A stretch of DNA of 64,000 nucleotides, taken from assembly GCA_036417435.1 (NCBI GenBank), contig CM070904.1:21744835-21808834 (forward strand), read 5' to 3'. The stretch's first letter is position 1; each line of letters opens with the position of its first letter. This DNA is from Inia geoffrensis (Eukaryota > Chordata > Mammalia > Artiodactyla > Iniidae). Below are positions 23,221 through 36,490 of this stretch, in pieces. The translations under genes and the position numbers were made by a program. The notes beneath the pieces were generated by a model that worked only from the letters and a program-made list of their open reading frames with translations, made no database searches and was not told where the DNA came from.

Positions 23221-26200
23221 TTACAATCCCACCAACGGCAATAGCTGGCTTCACTTTTTGGCATGCCCTCGTGAGCACTTAAAAGGTTAGGGTTTGACAG
23301 GACTGCAGCCAGGGAACAATTCGGCTAGCTTTCTTTTCACTCTCTGATTATGACAGATCCTGAGCATCTTTTCATTTGAAAGTGCTCTTTTCTAAAAGGC
23401 AGGTGAGTACCACTGAGTTCTTGAATGGTTCCTGCCTCACAGTTGGGCCTGATTTGAATTCATTTCAGAGTACCTAGCCCAGGATATTTCTTGAGGGCAG
23501 GGTTGTGTTTGCAAAGCTGCAGGCCATAGACCTTGGGAATGATAGGTGAGTTTCAGCACGGTTGGCAAGGTTGTTACGTTTGGTAAGGTGGTTACGGCAG
23601 TGTGCTACAAGGCGGCAGCACTACTCCGTGTGGTCTCTGTTAACTTGAGGAAAGAAAGCCTTAGCGGTGGTCCCAGTGCTGGATTGGAAATTGGGAGTCG
23701 AACATGGCTGAACACACACCCCTGGGCTTGTGTATGCTCACCTCCTGCCCCTTAACCTGCACTGCCACACCCCAGGCATATCGCAAGCCTTGCAAGTGGG
23801 CTCCTCGGAGGGTGCCGTGGTTCGCACGTGGGGCGACTCTAATGAAGAGGGCTGGAGGTGGGAACCTGCCTAGCAGGAGCTGTGGAGATCCGGCTTCTTC
23901 ACTGCTCTTCCCTCTCAGCTGCTCCACCCTCATTTGGGAACAGCGGGCTCTCCTTACCTGTAGGAGGGCCAAGTTGGATCGGGATATTGTGGTACCATGC
24001 AGGGGAGAATGGGCAATAGCGGTCCGAGGTGCCGCTGGTCAGGCGGCACGTCCTCCTCCCTTGCTGCCTCAGCAGCATCATGCTCCGGCCGTGGGACCCA
24101 GGCCTGCCGAGGCTCCAGGGGCCTTACCGTGGTAACGACATCACAGAGGCCTGAGGTAACAGAGTGGGCATTTCTTAACCCCTTACTTGTCTTCTCATTG
24201 AACAGTGCTTTACCCTTTCAGCCTAGTTCATATAGAATTTTGGGTCTTTTTCAATTCTACAGCCACCTGATGCAATTATACACGTAGGTGTACCCGTAGG
24301 GTTTCGGATTCTTTGCACTCTTCGTTTATTGAGGAAAGTTTTGTAGCGTTCCCTGTGCTTTCGGGTGGGTCGACCTTGATGAGCACTTTTGGATACATTA
24401 AGCTTGTTTCTGTGAAACCCGACCTCCTACATCACCCTTCCCCAGTCTCCAATTTCCCCCTCAGGCAACTCCAGGCTTCTTTCTTTCCTTTGTAAACCTG
24501 TGTTACTTTTGTGTACTAGCTGCCTTAGTATCCGTATTGAGATGGTAGACATAAGTCTGATATCCTGGGATATGTGTCTTGCTGCCTCTAGTTGACCAGA
24601 ATTAGTGAGGTCATCTACTGCTCTACGCATGCTGCTGCCAAGACTTTGAGCTCGTTTTATTCTGTGGCTGAGTGGTAGTCGACTGTGTGTAGTTAGCAGA
24701 ACATCTTTCTCCATTCACCCCTCGCTGCACATTTCGTTCTTTGGATGTGTTGGCTGCGATCATGGGTACCACAAGGACCGCTGGGGTGCAAGTGCTTCCT
24801 TCCAATGATGCTAGTCTCTGGTTATGCGACCTGCAGCGGGGTTTCCGAATCTCGTGGTACCTCCAGTGTTTACTTTGGTAAGGAATGTGCCTACTGATCC
24901 TCATACCGGCTGTTAGCAATTTACAATCCCACCAACAGCAATAGCTGGCTTCTCTTTTTGGCATGCCCTCTTGATCACTTACGATTTTAGGGTTTGAGAG
25001 GACTGCAGCCAGGGACCACCTGGTGTAGCTTTCTTTGCACTCTCTAATCATGACAGATCCTGGGCATCTTTTCTTTTGAGTGTGCTGTTTTCTAAAACGC
25101 GGGTGAGTACCACTGAGTGCTTGAAAGGTTCCTGCCTCAGAGTCGGGCCTGATTTGAATTCGTTCCCGATTCCCTAGACCGGGATATTTCTTGAGGGCAG
25201 GGTTGTGTCTGCAAAGCCGCAGGCCATAGGTCTTGTGGATGATAGGGGCCCTTCGGCACTGTTGTTAAGGTTGTTACGGCAGTGGGCCACAAGGCGGCAG
25301 CAGTACTCCGTGTCGTCTCTGGTAACATGGGGAAAGAAAGCCTTAACGGTGGTCCCGGTGTTGGACTTGAAATGGGGAGTCGAAGGTGGCTGAACACACA
25401 CCCCTGGGCTTTTGTAGACTCACCCCCTGCCCCTTAACCTGCACTGCCCCACCCCAGGCATATGGCAAGCCTTGCAAGTGGGCTACTCGGAGGGTGCCGT
25501 GGCTCGCAGGTGGGGAGACTCCCATGAAGTGCGCTGGAGGTGGGAACTTGCTTAGGAGGAGCTGTGGAGATCCGGGTTCTTCACAGCCCTTCCCTCTCAG
25601 CTGTTCCACCATGATTTCGATACACCAGGCTGTGCTTACGTGTAGGAGGCCCATGTTGCATCGGGAGATTGTGGTACCACGCAGGGGAGAAGAGCAGCAG
25701 CATCCTCCAGCCGCGGGACACAGGCCGGCTGAGGTTCCAGGTGTCTGACACCATCCGACGTCACAGAGGCATGAGGTAAGAAAGTGGGCATTTCTTAACC
25801 CGTTACTTGCCTTGTCATTGAACGGTCCTTTTGCCTTTCAGTATAGTTTATATACAATGTTGCGTCTCTTTGACTTCTACAGCCACTTGATGCACTTATA
25901 ACGGTAGCTGTACCTGTAGGGTTTCGGATTTTGTGCCCCGTTAGTTTATCGAGGAATATTTTGTAGCGTTCCCTGTGCTTTCGGGTGGGTCGCCCTTGAT
26001 GAGCACTTTTTGATACGTTAAGTGTGTTTCTGTTAATCCCAATCTCCTAATTCACCCTTCCCCGGTCTCCAATTTCCCCCTGTGGGAACTCCTCACTTCT
26101 TTCTTCCCTTTGTGAACCTGTGTTTCCTTTCTTTGCTAGCTTCCTTTGTATCCCTATTTAGACGGCACACATAAGGGATATCCGGGATATGTGTCTTGCT

Positions 26201-26537
26201 GCCTCTAATTGACCAGAATTAGGGAGATCATCTTCGGCTCCACCCATGCTGCTGGAAATACTATGAGTTCATTTTGTTCTGTGGCTGAGTGGTAGGCGAG
26301 GGTGTGTAGGTAGCAGAACATCTTTCTCCCTCACCCCTCGCTCGACAGTTCGTTCATTTGTATGTCCTGGCTGTGGTCAAGGGTACCACAAACACTGTCT
26401 GGGTGCAAGTGCTTCCTTCCAATGATGCTAGTCTCTGGTTATACGACCTGCAGCGGGGTTTCCGAATCTTGTGGCACCTGCAGTGTTTATTTAGGTAAGG
26501 AATGTGCCTACTGATCCTCATACCTGCTGTTAGCAAT
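23221..26537 (+). repeat. Unit 8 (A 23221-24920, B 24921-26537)
   Basis: Markers shared with unit 18 are gagatggtag near 24540 and gtagactcacc near 25415. Its private change is ggaaagtttt near 24333, where every other A half has ggaatgtttt. Class II B end. Confidence 0.97.
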
Positions 26538-29500
26538 TTACAATCCCACCAACGGCAATAGCTGGCTTCACTTTTTGGCATGCCCTCGTGAGCACTTAAA
26601 AGGTTAGGGTTTGACAGGACTGCAGCCAGGGAACAATTCGGCTAGCTTTCTTTTCACTCTCTGATTATGACAGATCCTGAGCATCTTTTCATTTGAAAGT
26701 GCTCTTTTCTAAAAGGCAGGTGAGTACCACTGAGTTCTTGAATGGTTCCTGCCTCACAGTTGGGCCTGATTTGAATTCATTTCAGAGTACCTAGCCCAGG
26801 ATATTTCTTGAGGGCAGGGTTGTGTTTGCAAAGCTGCAGGCCATAGATCTTGGGAATGATAGGTGAGTTTCAGCACGGTTGGTAAGGTTGTTACGTTTGG
26901 TAAGGTGGTTACGGCAGTGTGCTACAAGGCGGCAGCACTACTCCGTGTGGTCTCTGTTAACTTGAGGAAAGAAAGCCTTAGCGGTGGTCCCAGTGCTGGA
27001 TTGGAAATTGGGAGTCGAACATGGCTGAACACACACCCCTGGGCTTGTGTATGCTCACCTCCTGCCCCTTAACCTGCACTGCCACACCCCAGGCATATCG
27101 CAAGCCTTGCAAGTGAGCTCCTCGGAGGGTGCCGTGGTTCGCACGTGGGGCGACTCTAATGAAGAGGGCTGGAGGTGGGAACCTGCCTAGCAGGAGCTGT
27201 GGAGATCCGGCTTCTTCACTGCTCTTCCCTCTCAGCTGCTCCACCCTCATTTGGGAACAGCGGGCTCTCCTTACCTGTAGGAGGGCCAAGTTGGATCGGG
27301 ATATTGTGGTACCATGCAGGGGAGAATGGGCAATAGCGGTCCGAGGTGCCGCTGGTCAGGCGGCACGTCCTCCTCCCTTGCTGCCTCAGCAGCATCATGC
27401 TCCGGCCGTGGGACCCAGGCCTGCCGAGGCTCCAGGGACCTTACCGTGGTAACGACATCACAGAGGCCTGAGGTAACAGAGTAGGCATTTCTTAACCCCT
27501 TACTTGTCTTCTCATTGAACAGTGCTTTACCCTTTCAGCCTAGTTCATATAGAATTTTGCGTCTCTTTCAATTCTACAGCCACCTGATGCAATTATACAC
27601 GTAGGTGTACCCGTAGGGTTTCGGATTCTTTGCACTCTTCGTTTATTGGGGAATGTTTTGTAGCGTTCCCTGTGCTTTCGGGTGGGTCGACCTTGATGAG
27701 CACTTTTTGATACATTAAGCTTGTTTCTGTGAAACCCGACCTCCTACATCACCCTTCCCCAGTCTCCAATTTCCCCCTCAGGCAACTCCAGGCTTCTTTC
27801 TTTCCTTTGTAAACCTGTGTTACCTTTGTGTACTAGCTGCCTTAGTATCCGTATTGAGACGGCAGACATAAGTCTGATATCCTGGGATATGAATCTTGCT
27901 GCCTCTAGTTGACCAGAATTAGTGAGGTCATCTACTGCTCTACGCATGCTGCTGCCAAGAGTTTGAGCTCGTTTTATTCTGTGGCTGAGTGGTAGTCGAC
28001 TGTGTGTAGTTAGCAGAACATCTTTCTCCATTCACCCCTCACTGCACATTTCGTTCTTTGGATGTGTTGGCTACGATCATGGGTACCACAAGGACCGCTG
28101 GGGTGCAAGTGCTTCCTTCCAATGATGCTAGTCTCTGGTTATGCGACCTGCAGCGGGGTTTCCGAATCTCGTGGTACCTCCAGTGTTTACTTTGGTAAGG
28201 AATGTGCCTACTGATCCTCATACCGGCTGTTAGCAATTTACAATCCCACCAACAGCAATAGCTGGCTTCTCTTTTTGGCATGCCCTCTTGATCACTTACG
28301 ATTTTAGGGTTTGAGAGGACTGCAGCCAGGGACCACCTGGTGTAGCTTTCTTTGCACTCTCTAATCATGACAGATCCTGGGCATCTTTTCTTTTGAGTGT
28401 GCTGTTTTCTAAAACGCGGGTGAGTACCACTGAGTGCTTGAAAGGTTCCTGCCTCAGAGTCGGGCCTGATTTGAATTCGTTCCCGATTCCCTAGACCGGG
28501 ATATTTCTTGAGGGCAGGGTTGTGTCTGCAAAGCCGCAGGCCATAGGTCTTGTGGATGATAGGGGCCCTTCGGCACTGTTGTTAAGGTTGTTACGGCAGT
28601 GGGCCACAAGGCGGCAGCAGTACTCCGTGTCGTCTCTGGTAACATGGGGAAAGAAAGCCTTAACGGTGGTCCCGGTGTTGGACTTGAAATGGGGAGTCGA
28701 AGGTGGCTGAACACACACCCCTGGGCTTTTGTAGGCTCACCCCCTGCCCCTTAACCTGCACTGCCCCACCCCAGGCATATGGCAAGCCTTGCAAGTGGGC
28801 TACTCGGAGGGTGCCGTGGCTCGCAGGTGGGGCGACTCCCATGAAGTGCGCTGGAGGTGGGAACTTGCTTAGGAGGAGCTGTGGAGATCCGGGTTCTTCA
28901 CAGCCCTTCCCTCTCAGCTGTTCCACCATGATTTCGATACACCAGGCTGTGCTTACGTGTAGGAGGCCCATGTTGCATCGGGAGATTGTGGTACCACGCA
29001 GGGGAGAAGAGCAGCAGCATCCTCCAGCCGCGGGACACAGGCCGGCTGAGGCTCCAGGTGTCTGACACCATCCGACGTCACAGAGGCCTGAGGTAAGAAA
29101 GTGGGCATTTCTTAACCCGTTACTTGTCTTGTCATTGAACGGTCCTTTTGCCTTTCAGTATAGTTTATATACAATGTTGCGTCTCTTTGACTTCTACAGC
29201 CACTTGATGCACTTATAACGGTAGCTGTACCTGTAGGGTTTCGGATTTTGTGCCCCGTTAGTTTATCGAGGAATATTTTGTAGCGTTCCCTGTGCTTTCG
29301 GGTGAGTCGCCCTTGATGAGCACTTTTTGATACGTTAAGTGTGTTTCTGTTAATCCCAATCTCCTAATTCACCCTTCCCCGGTCTCCAATTTCCCCCTGT
29401 GGGAACTCCTCACTTCTTTCTTCCCTTTGTGAACCTGTGTTTCCTTTCTTTGCTAGCTTCCTTTGTATCCCTATTTAGACGGCACACATAAGGGATATCC

Positions 29501-29855
29501 GGGATATGTGTCTTGCTGCCTCTAATTGACCAGAATTAGGGAGATCATCTTCGGCTCCACCCATGCTGCTGGAAATACTATGAGTTCATTTTGTTCTGTG
29601 GCTGAGTGGTAGGCGAGGGTGTGTAGGTAGCAGAACATCTTTCTCCCTTCACCCCTCGCTCGACAGTTCGTTCATTTGTATGTCCTGGCTGTGGTCAAGG
29701 GTACCACAAACACTGCCTGGGTGCAAGTGCTTCCTTCCAATGATGCTAGTCTCTGGTTATACGACCTGCAGCGGGGTTTCCGAATATTGTGGCACCTGCA
29801 GTGTTTATTTAGGTAAGGAATGTGCCTACTGATCCTCATACCTGCTGTTAGCAAT
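26538..29855 (+). repeat. Unit 9 (A 26538-28237, B 28238-29855)
   Basis: Markers shared with unit 19 are a TGA stop in the long + frame (aagtgagctc, near 27112), ccagggacc near 27433, cctcactgcac near 28037, ttacttgtcttg near 29122 and gggtgagtcgcc near 29301. In A, ttttgcgtctcttt near 27556 carries two bases otherwise typical of B halves. The B end is intermediate: gttcattttg but cccttcaccc. gaatattgtgg near 29782 is private to this unit. Confidence 0.97.
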
Positions 29856-32800
29856 TTACAATCCCACCAACGGCAATAGCTGGCTTCACTTTTTGGCATG
29901 CCCTCGTGAGCACTTAAAAGGTTAGGGTTTGACAGGACTGCAGCCAGGGAACAATTCGGCTAGCTTTCTTTTCACTCTCTGATTATGACAGATCCTGAGC
30001 ATCTTTTCATTTGAAAGTGCTCTTTTCTAAAAGGCAGGTGAGTACCACTGAGTTCTTGAATGGGTCCTGCCTCACAGTTGGGCCTGATTTGAATTCATTT
30101 CAGAGTACCTAGCCCAGGATATTTCTTGAGGGCAGGGTTGTGTTTGCAAAGCTGCAGGCCATAGACCTTGGGAATGATAGGTGAGTTTCAGCACGGTTGG
30201 CAAGGTTGTTACGTTTGGTAAGGTGGTTACGGCAGTGTGCTACAAGGCGGCAGCACTACTCCGTGTGGTCTCTGTTAACTTGAGGAAAGAAAGCCTTAGC
30301 GGTGGTCCCAGTGCTGGATTGGAAATTGGGAGTCGAACATGGCTGAACACACACCCCTGGGCTTGTGTATGCTCACCTCCTGCCTCTTAACCTGCACTGC
30401 CACACCCCAGGCATATCGCAAGCCTTGCAAGTGGGCTCCTCGGAGGGTGCCGTGGTTCGCACGTGGGGCGACTGTAATGAAGAGGGCTGGAGGTGGGAAC
30501 CTGCCTAGCAGGAGCTGTGGAGATCCGGCTTCTTCACTGCTCTTCCCTCTCAGCTGCTCCACCCTCATTTGGGAACAGCGGGCTCTCCTTACCTGTAGGA
30601 GGGCCAAGTTGGATCGGGATATTGTGGTACCATGCAGGGGAGAATGGGCAATAGCGGTCCGAGGTGCCGCTGGTCAGGCGGCACGTCCTCCTCCCTTGCT
30701 GCCTCAGCAGCATCATGCTCCGGCCGTGGGACCCAGGCCTGCCGAGGCTCCAGGGGCCTTACCGTGGTAACGACATCACAGAGGCCTGAGGTAACAGAGT
30801 AGGCATTTCTTAACCCCTTACTTGTCTTCTCATTGAACAGTGCTTTACCCTTTCAGCCTAGTTCATATAGAATTTTGGGTCTTTTTCAATTCTACAGCCA
30901 CCTGATGCAATTATACACGTAGGTGTACCCGTAGGGTTTCGGATTCTTTGCACTCTTCGTTTATTGAGGAATGTTTTGTAGCGTTCCCTGTGCTTTCGGG
31001 TGGGTCGACCTTGATGAGCACTTTTTGATACATTAAGCTTGTTTCTGTGAAACCCGACCTCCTACATCACCCTTCCCCAGTCTCCAATTTCCCCCTCAGG
31101 CAACTCCAGGCTTCTTTCTTTCCTTTGTAAACCTGTGTTACCTTTGTGTACTAGCTGCCTTAGTATCCGTATTGAGACGGCAGACATAAGTCTGATATCC
31201 TGGGATATGAATCTTGCTGCCTCTAGTTGACCAGAATTAGTGAGGTCATCTACTGCTCTACGCATGCTGCTGCCAAGAGTTTGAGCTCGTTTTATTCTGT
31301 GGCTGAGTGGTAGTCGACTGTGTGTAGTTAGCAGAACATCTTTCTCCATTCACCCCTCGCTGCACATTTCGTTCTTTGGATGTGTTGGCTACGATCATGG
31401 GTACCACAAGGACCGCTGGGGTGCAAGTGCTTCCTTCCAATGATGCTAGTCTCTGGTTATGCGACCTGCAGCGGGGTTTCCGAATCTCGTGGTACCTCCA
31501 GTGTTTACTTTGGTAAGGAATGTGCCTACTGATCCTCATACCGGCTGTTAGCAATTTACAATCCCACCAACAGCAATAGCTGGCTTCTCTTTTTGGCATG
31601 CCCTCTTGATCACTTACGATTTTAGGGTTTGAGAGGACTGCAGCCAGGGACCACCTGGTGTAGCTTTCTTTGCACTCTCTAATCATGACAGATCCTGGGC
31701 ATCTTTTCTTTTGAGTGTGCTGTTTTCTAAAACGCGGGTGAGTACCACTGAGTGCTTGAAAGGTTCCTGCCTCAGAGTCGGGCCTGATTTGAATTCGTTC
31801 CCGATTCCCTAGACCGGGATATTTCTTGAGGGCAGGGTTGTGTCTGCAAAGCCGCAGGCCATAGGTCTTGTGGATGATAGGGGCCCTTCGGCACTGTTGT
31901 TAAGGTTGTTACGGCAGTGGGCCACAAGGCGGCAGCAGTACTCCGTGTCGTCTCTGGTAACATGGGGAAAGAAAGCCTTAACGGTGGTCCCGGTGTTGGA
32001 CTTGAAATGGGGAGTCGAAGGTGGCTGAACACACACCCCTGGGCTTTTGTAGGCTCACCCCCTGCCCCTTAACCTGCACTGCCCCACCCCAGGCATATGG
32101 CAAGCCTTGCAAGTGGGCTACTCGGAGGGTGCCGTGGCTCGCAGGTGGGGCGACTCCCATGAAGTGCGCTGGAGGTGGGAACTTGCTTAGGAGGAGCTGT
32201 GGAGATCCGGGTTCTTCACAGCCCTTCCCTCTCAGCTGTTCCACCATGATTTCGATACACCAGGCTGTGCTTACGTGTAGGAGGCCCATGTTGCATCGGG
32301 AGATTGTGGTACCACGCAGGGGAGAACAGCAGCAGCATCCTCCAGCCGCGGGACACAGGCCGGCTGAGGCTCCAGGTGTCTGACACCATCCAACGTCACA
32401 GAGGCCTGAGGTAAGAAAGTGGGCATTTCTTAACCCGTTACTTGCCTTGTCATTGAACGGTCCTTTTGCCTTTCAGTAGAGTTTATATACAATGTTGCGT
32501 CTCTTTGACTTCTACAGCCACTTGATGCACTTATAACGGTAGCTGTACCTGTAGGGTTTCGGATTTTGTGCCCCGTTAGTTTATCGAGGAATATTTTGTA
32601 GCGTTCCCTGTGCTTTCGGGTGGGTCGCCCTTGATGAGCACTTTTTGATACGTTAAGTGTGTTTCTGTTAATCCCAATCTCCTAATTCACCCTTCCCCGG
32701 TCTCCAATTTCCCCCTGTGGGAACTCCTCACTTCTTTCTTCCCTTTGTGAACCTGTGTTTCCTTTCTTTGCTAGCTTCCTTTGTATCCCTATTTAGACGG

Positions 32801-33172
32801 CACACATAAGGGATATCCGGGATATGTGTCTTGCTGCCTCTAATTGACCAGAATTAGGGAGATCATCTTCGGCTCCACCCATGCTGCTGGAAATACTATG
32901 AGTTCATTTTGTTCTGTGGCTGAGTGGTAGGCGAGGGTGTGTAGGTAGCAGAACATCTTTCTCCCTCACCCCTCGCTCGACAGTTCGTTCATTTGTATGT
33001 CCTGGCTGTGGTCAAGGGTACCACAAACACTGTCTGGGTGCAAGTGCTTCCTTCCAATGATGCTAGTCTCTGGTTATACGACCTGCAGCGGGGTTTCTGA
33101 ATCTTGTGGCACCTGCAGTGTTTATTTAGGTAAGGAATGTGCCTACTGATCCTCATACCTGCTGTTAGCAAT
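29856..33172 (+). repeat. Unit 10, mosaic of unit-1-like and unit-4-like ends
   Basis: A is 29856-31555 and B is 31556-33172. Up to about 32.9 kb it matches unit 1, including its rare markers: gggtcctgcc, the T in ctgcctctt and catccaacg. The offset is 29,855 bp, or nine units. It then switches to the class II end with gtttctgaatc, as in units 4, 14 and 19. Near 32327 it has gagaacagc instead of unit 1's gagaagagc, shared with units 11 and 13. Confidence 0.97.
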
Positions 33173-36100
33173 TTACAATCCCACCAACGGCAATAGCTGG
33201 CTTCACTTTTTGGCATGCCCTCGTGAGCACTTAAAAGGTTAGGGTTTGACAGGACTGCAGCCAGGGAACAATTCGGCTAGCTTTCTTTTCACTCTCTGAT
33301 TATGACAGATCCTGAGCATCTTTTCATTTGAAAGTGCTCTTTTCTAAAAGGCAGGTGAGTACCACTGAGTTCTTGAATGGTTCCTGCCTCACAGTTGGGC
33401 CTGATTTGAATTCATTTCAGAGTACCTAGCCCAGGATATTTCTTGAGGGCAGGGTTGTGTTTGCAAAGCTGCAGGCCATAGACCTTGGGAATGATAGGTG
33501 AGTTTCAGCACGGTTGGTAAGGTTGTTACGTTTGGTAAGGTGGTTACGGCAGTGTGCTACAAGGCGGCAGCACTACTCCGTGTGGTCTCTGTTAACTTGA
33601 GGAAAGAAAGCCTTAGCGGTGGTCCCAGTGCTGGATTGGAAATTGGGAGTCGAACATGGCTGAACACACACCCCTGGGCTTGTGTATGCTCACCTCCTGC
33701 CCCTTAACCTGCACTGCCACACCCCAGGCATATCGCAAGCCTTGCAAGTGGGCTCCTCGGAGGGTGCCGTGGTTCGCACGTGGTGCGACTCTAATGAAGA
33801 GGGCTGGAGGTGGGAACCTGCCTAGCAGGAGCTGTGGAGATCCGGCTTCTTCACTGCTCTTCCCTCTCAGCTGCTCCACCCTCATTTGGGAACAGCGGGC
33901 TCTCCTTACCTGTAGGAGGGCCAAGTTGGATCGGGATATTGTGGTACCATGCAGGGGAGAATGAGCAATAGCGGTCCGAGGTGCCGCTGGTCAGGCGGCA
34001 CGTCCTCCTCCCTTGCTGCCTCAGCAACATCATGCTCCGGCCGTGGGACCCAGGCCTGCCGAGGCTCCAGGGGCCTTACCGTGGTAACGACATCACAGAG
34101 GCCTGAGGTAACAGAGTGGGCATTTCTTAACCCCTTACTTGTCTTCTCATTGAACAGTGCTTTACCCTTTCAGCCTAGTTCATATAGAATTTTGGGTCTT
34201 TTTCAATTCTACAGCCACCTGATGCAATTATACACGTAGGTGTACCCGTAGGGTTTCAGATTCTTTGCACTCTTCGTTTATTGAGGAATGTTTTGTAGCG
34301 TTCCCTGTGCTTTCGGGTGGGTCGACCTTGATGAGCACTTTTGGATACATTAAGCTTGTTTCTGTGAAACCCGACCTCCTACATCACCCTTCCCCAGTCT
34401 CCAATTTCCCCCTCAGGCAACTCCAGGCTTCTTTCTTTCCTTTGTAAACCTGTGTTACTTTTGTGTACTAGCTGCCTTAGTATCCGTATTGAGACGGCAG
34501 ACATAAGTCTGATATCCTGGGATATGTGTCTTGCTGCCTCTAGTTGACCAGAATTAGTGAGGTCATCTACTGCTCTACGCATGCTGCTGCCAAGACTTTG
34601 AGCTCGTTTTATTCTGTGGCTGAGTGGTAGTCGACTGTGTGTAGTTAGCAGAACATCTTTCTCCATTCACCCCTCGCTGCACATTTCGTTCTTTGGATGT
34701 GTTGGCTGCGATCATGGGTACCACAAGGACCGCTGGGGTGCAAGTGCTTCCTTCCAATGATGCTAGTCTCTGGTTATGCGACCTGCAGCGGGGTTTCCGA
34801 ATCTCGTGGTACCTCCAGTGTTTACTTTGGTAAGGAATGTGCCTACTGATCCTCATACCGGCTGTTAGCAATTTACAATCCCACCAACAGCAATAGCTGG
34901 CTTCTCTTTTTGGCATGCCCTCTTGATCACTTACGATTTTAGGGTTTGAGAGGACTGCAGCCAGGGACCACCTGGTGTAGCTTTCTTTGCACTCTCTAAT
35001 CATGACAGATCCTGGGCATCTTTTCTTTTGAGTGTGCTGTTTTCTAAAACGCGGGTGAGTACCACTGAGTGCTTGAAAGATTCCTGCCTCAGAGTCGGGC
35101 CTGATTTGAATTCGTTCCCGATTCCCTAGACCGGGATATTTCTTGAGGGCAGGGTTGTGTCTGCAAAGCCGCAGGCCATAGGTCTTGTGGATGATAGGGG
35201 CCCTTCGGCACTGTTGTTAAGGTTGTTACGGCAGTGGGCCACAAGGCGGCAGCAGTACTCCGTGTCGTCTCTGGTAACATGGGGAAAGAAAGCCTTAACG
35301 GTGGTCCCGGTGTTGGACTTGAAATGGGGAGTCGAAGGTGGCTGAACACACACCCCTGGGCTTTTGTAGGCTCACCCCCTGCCCCTTAACCTGCACTGCC
35401 CCACCCCAGGCATATGGCAAGCCTTGCAAGTGGGCTACTCGGAGGGTGCCGTGGCTCGCAGGTGGGGCGACTCCCATGAAGTGCGCTGGAGGTGGGAACT
35501 TGCTTAGGAGGAGCTGTGGAGATCCGGGTTCTTCACAGCCCTTCCCTCTCAGCTGTTCCACCATGATTTCGATACACCAGGCTGTGCTTACGTGTAGGAG
35601 GCCCATGTTGCATCGGGAGATTGTGGTACCACGCAGGGGAGAACAGCAGCAGCATCCTCCAGCCGCGGGACACAGGCCGGCTGAGGCTCCAGGTGTCTGA
35701 CACCATCCGACGTCACAGAGGCCTGAGGTAAGAAAGTGGGCATTTCTTAACCCGTTACTTGCCTTGTCATTGAACGGTCCTTTTGCCTTTCAGTAGAGTT
35801 TATATACAATGTTGCGTCTCTTTGACTTCTACAGCCACTTGATGCACTTATAACGGTAGCTGTACCTGTAGGGTTTCGGATTTTGTGCCCCGTTAGTTTA
35901 TCGAGGAATATTTTGTAGCGTTCCCTGTGCTTTCGGGTGGGTCGCCCTTGATGAGCACTTTTTGATACGTTAAGTGTGTTTCTGTTAATCCCAATCTCCT
36001 AATTCACCCTTCCCCGGTCTCCAATTTCCCCCTGTGGGAACTCCTCACTTCTTTCTTCCCTTTGTGAACCTGTGTTTCCTTTCTTTGCTAGCTTCCTTTG

Positions 36101-36490
36101 TATCCCTATTTAGACGGCACACATAAGTGATATCCGGGATATGTGTCTTGCTGCCTCTAATTGACCAGAATTAGGGAGATCATCTTCGGCTCCACCCATG
36201 CTGCTGGAAATACTATGAGTTCCTTTTGTTCTGTGGCTGAGTGGTAGGCGAGGGTGTGTAGGTAGCAGAACATCTTTCTCCCTTCACCCCTCGCTCGACA
36301 GTTCGTTCATTTGTATGTCCTGGCTGTGGTCAAGGGTACCACAAACACTGCCTGGGTGCAAGTGCTTCCTTCCAATGATGCTAGTCTCTGGTTATACGAC
36401 CTGCAGCGGGGTTTCCGAATCTTGTGGCACCTGCAGTGTTTATTTAGGTAAGGAATGTGCCTACTGATCCTCATACCTGCTGTTAGCAAT
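33173..36490 (+). repeat. Unit 11, mosaic unit between the duplicated blocks
   Basis: A is 33173-34872 and B is 34873-36490. Private changes are tggtgcgactc near 33783, gaatgagcaat near 33960 (a stop in the long + frame), tcagcaacatc near 34021 and gaaagattcc near 35077. It shares gtttcagattc with units 5 and 15 but has ccaagactttg like units 3 and 6-8. B has gagaacagc and the cataagtgata end of unit 2. It joins smoothly onto unit 12. Confidence 0.97.

Larger units (their letters stand above)
2957..29648 (+). repeat. Higher-order block, copy 1 (~26.7 kb)
   Basis: This stretch, from late unit 1 to late unit 9, recurs at 36129-62819 with a constant offset of 33,172 bp, dropping by 1 after the private deletion in unit 19. 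The left edge is the last base where units 1 and 11 differ (2956 against 36128). The right edge is the first base where units 9 and 19 differ (29649 against 62820). Both edges are therefore limits of identity, not proven breakpoints. Confidence 0.9.
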
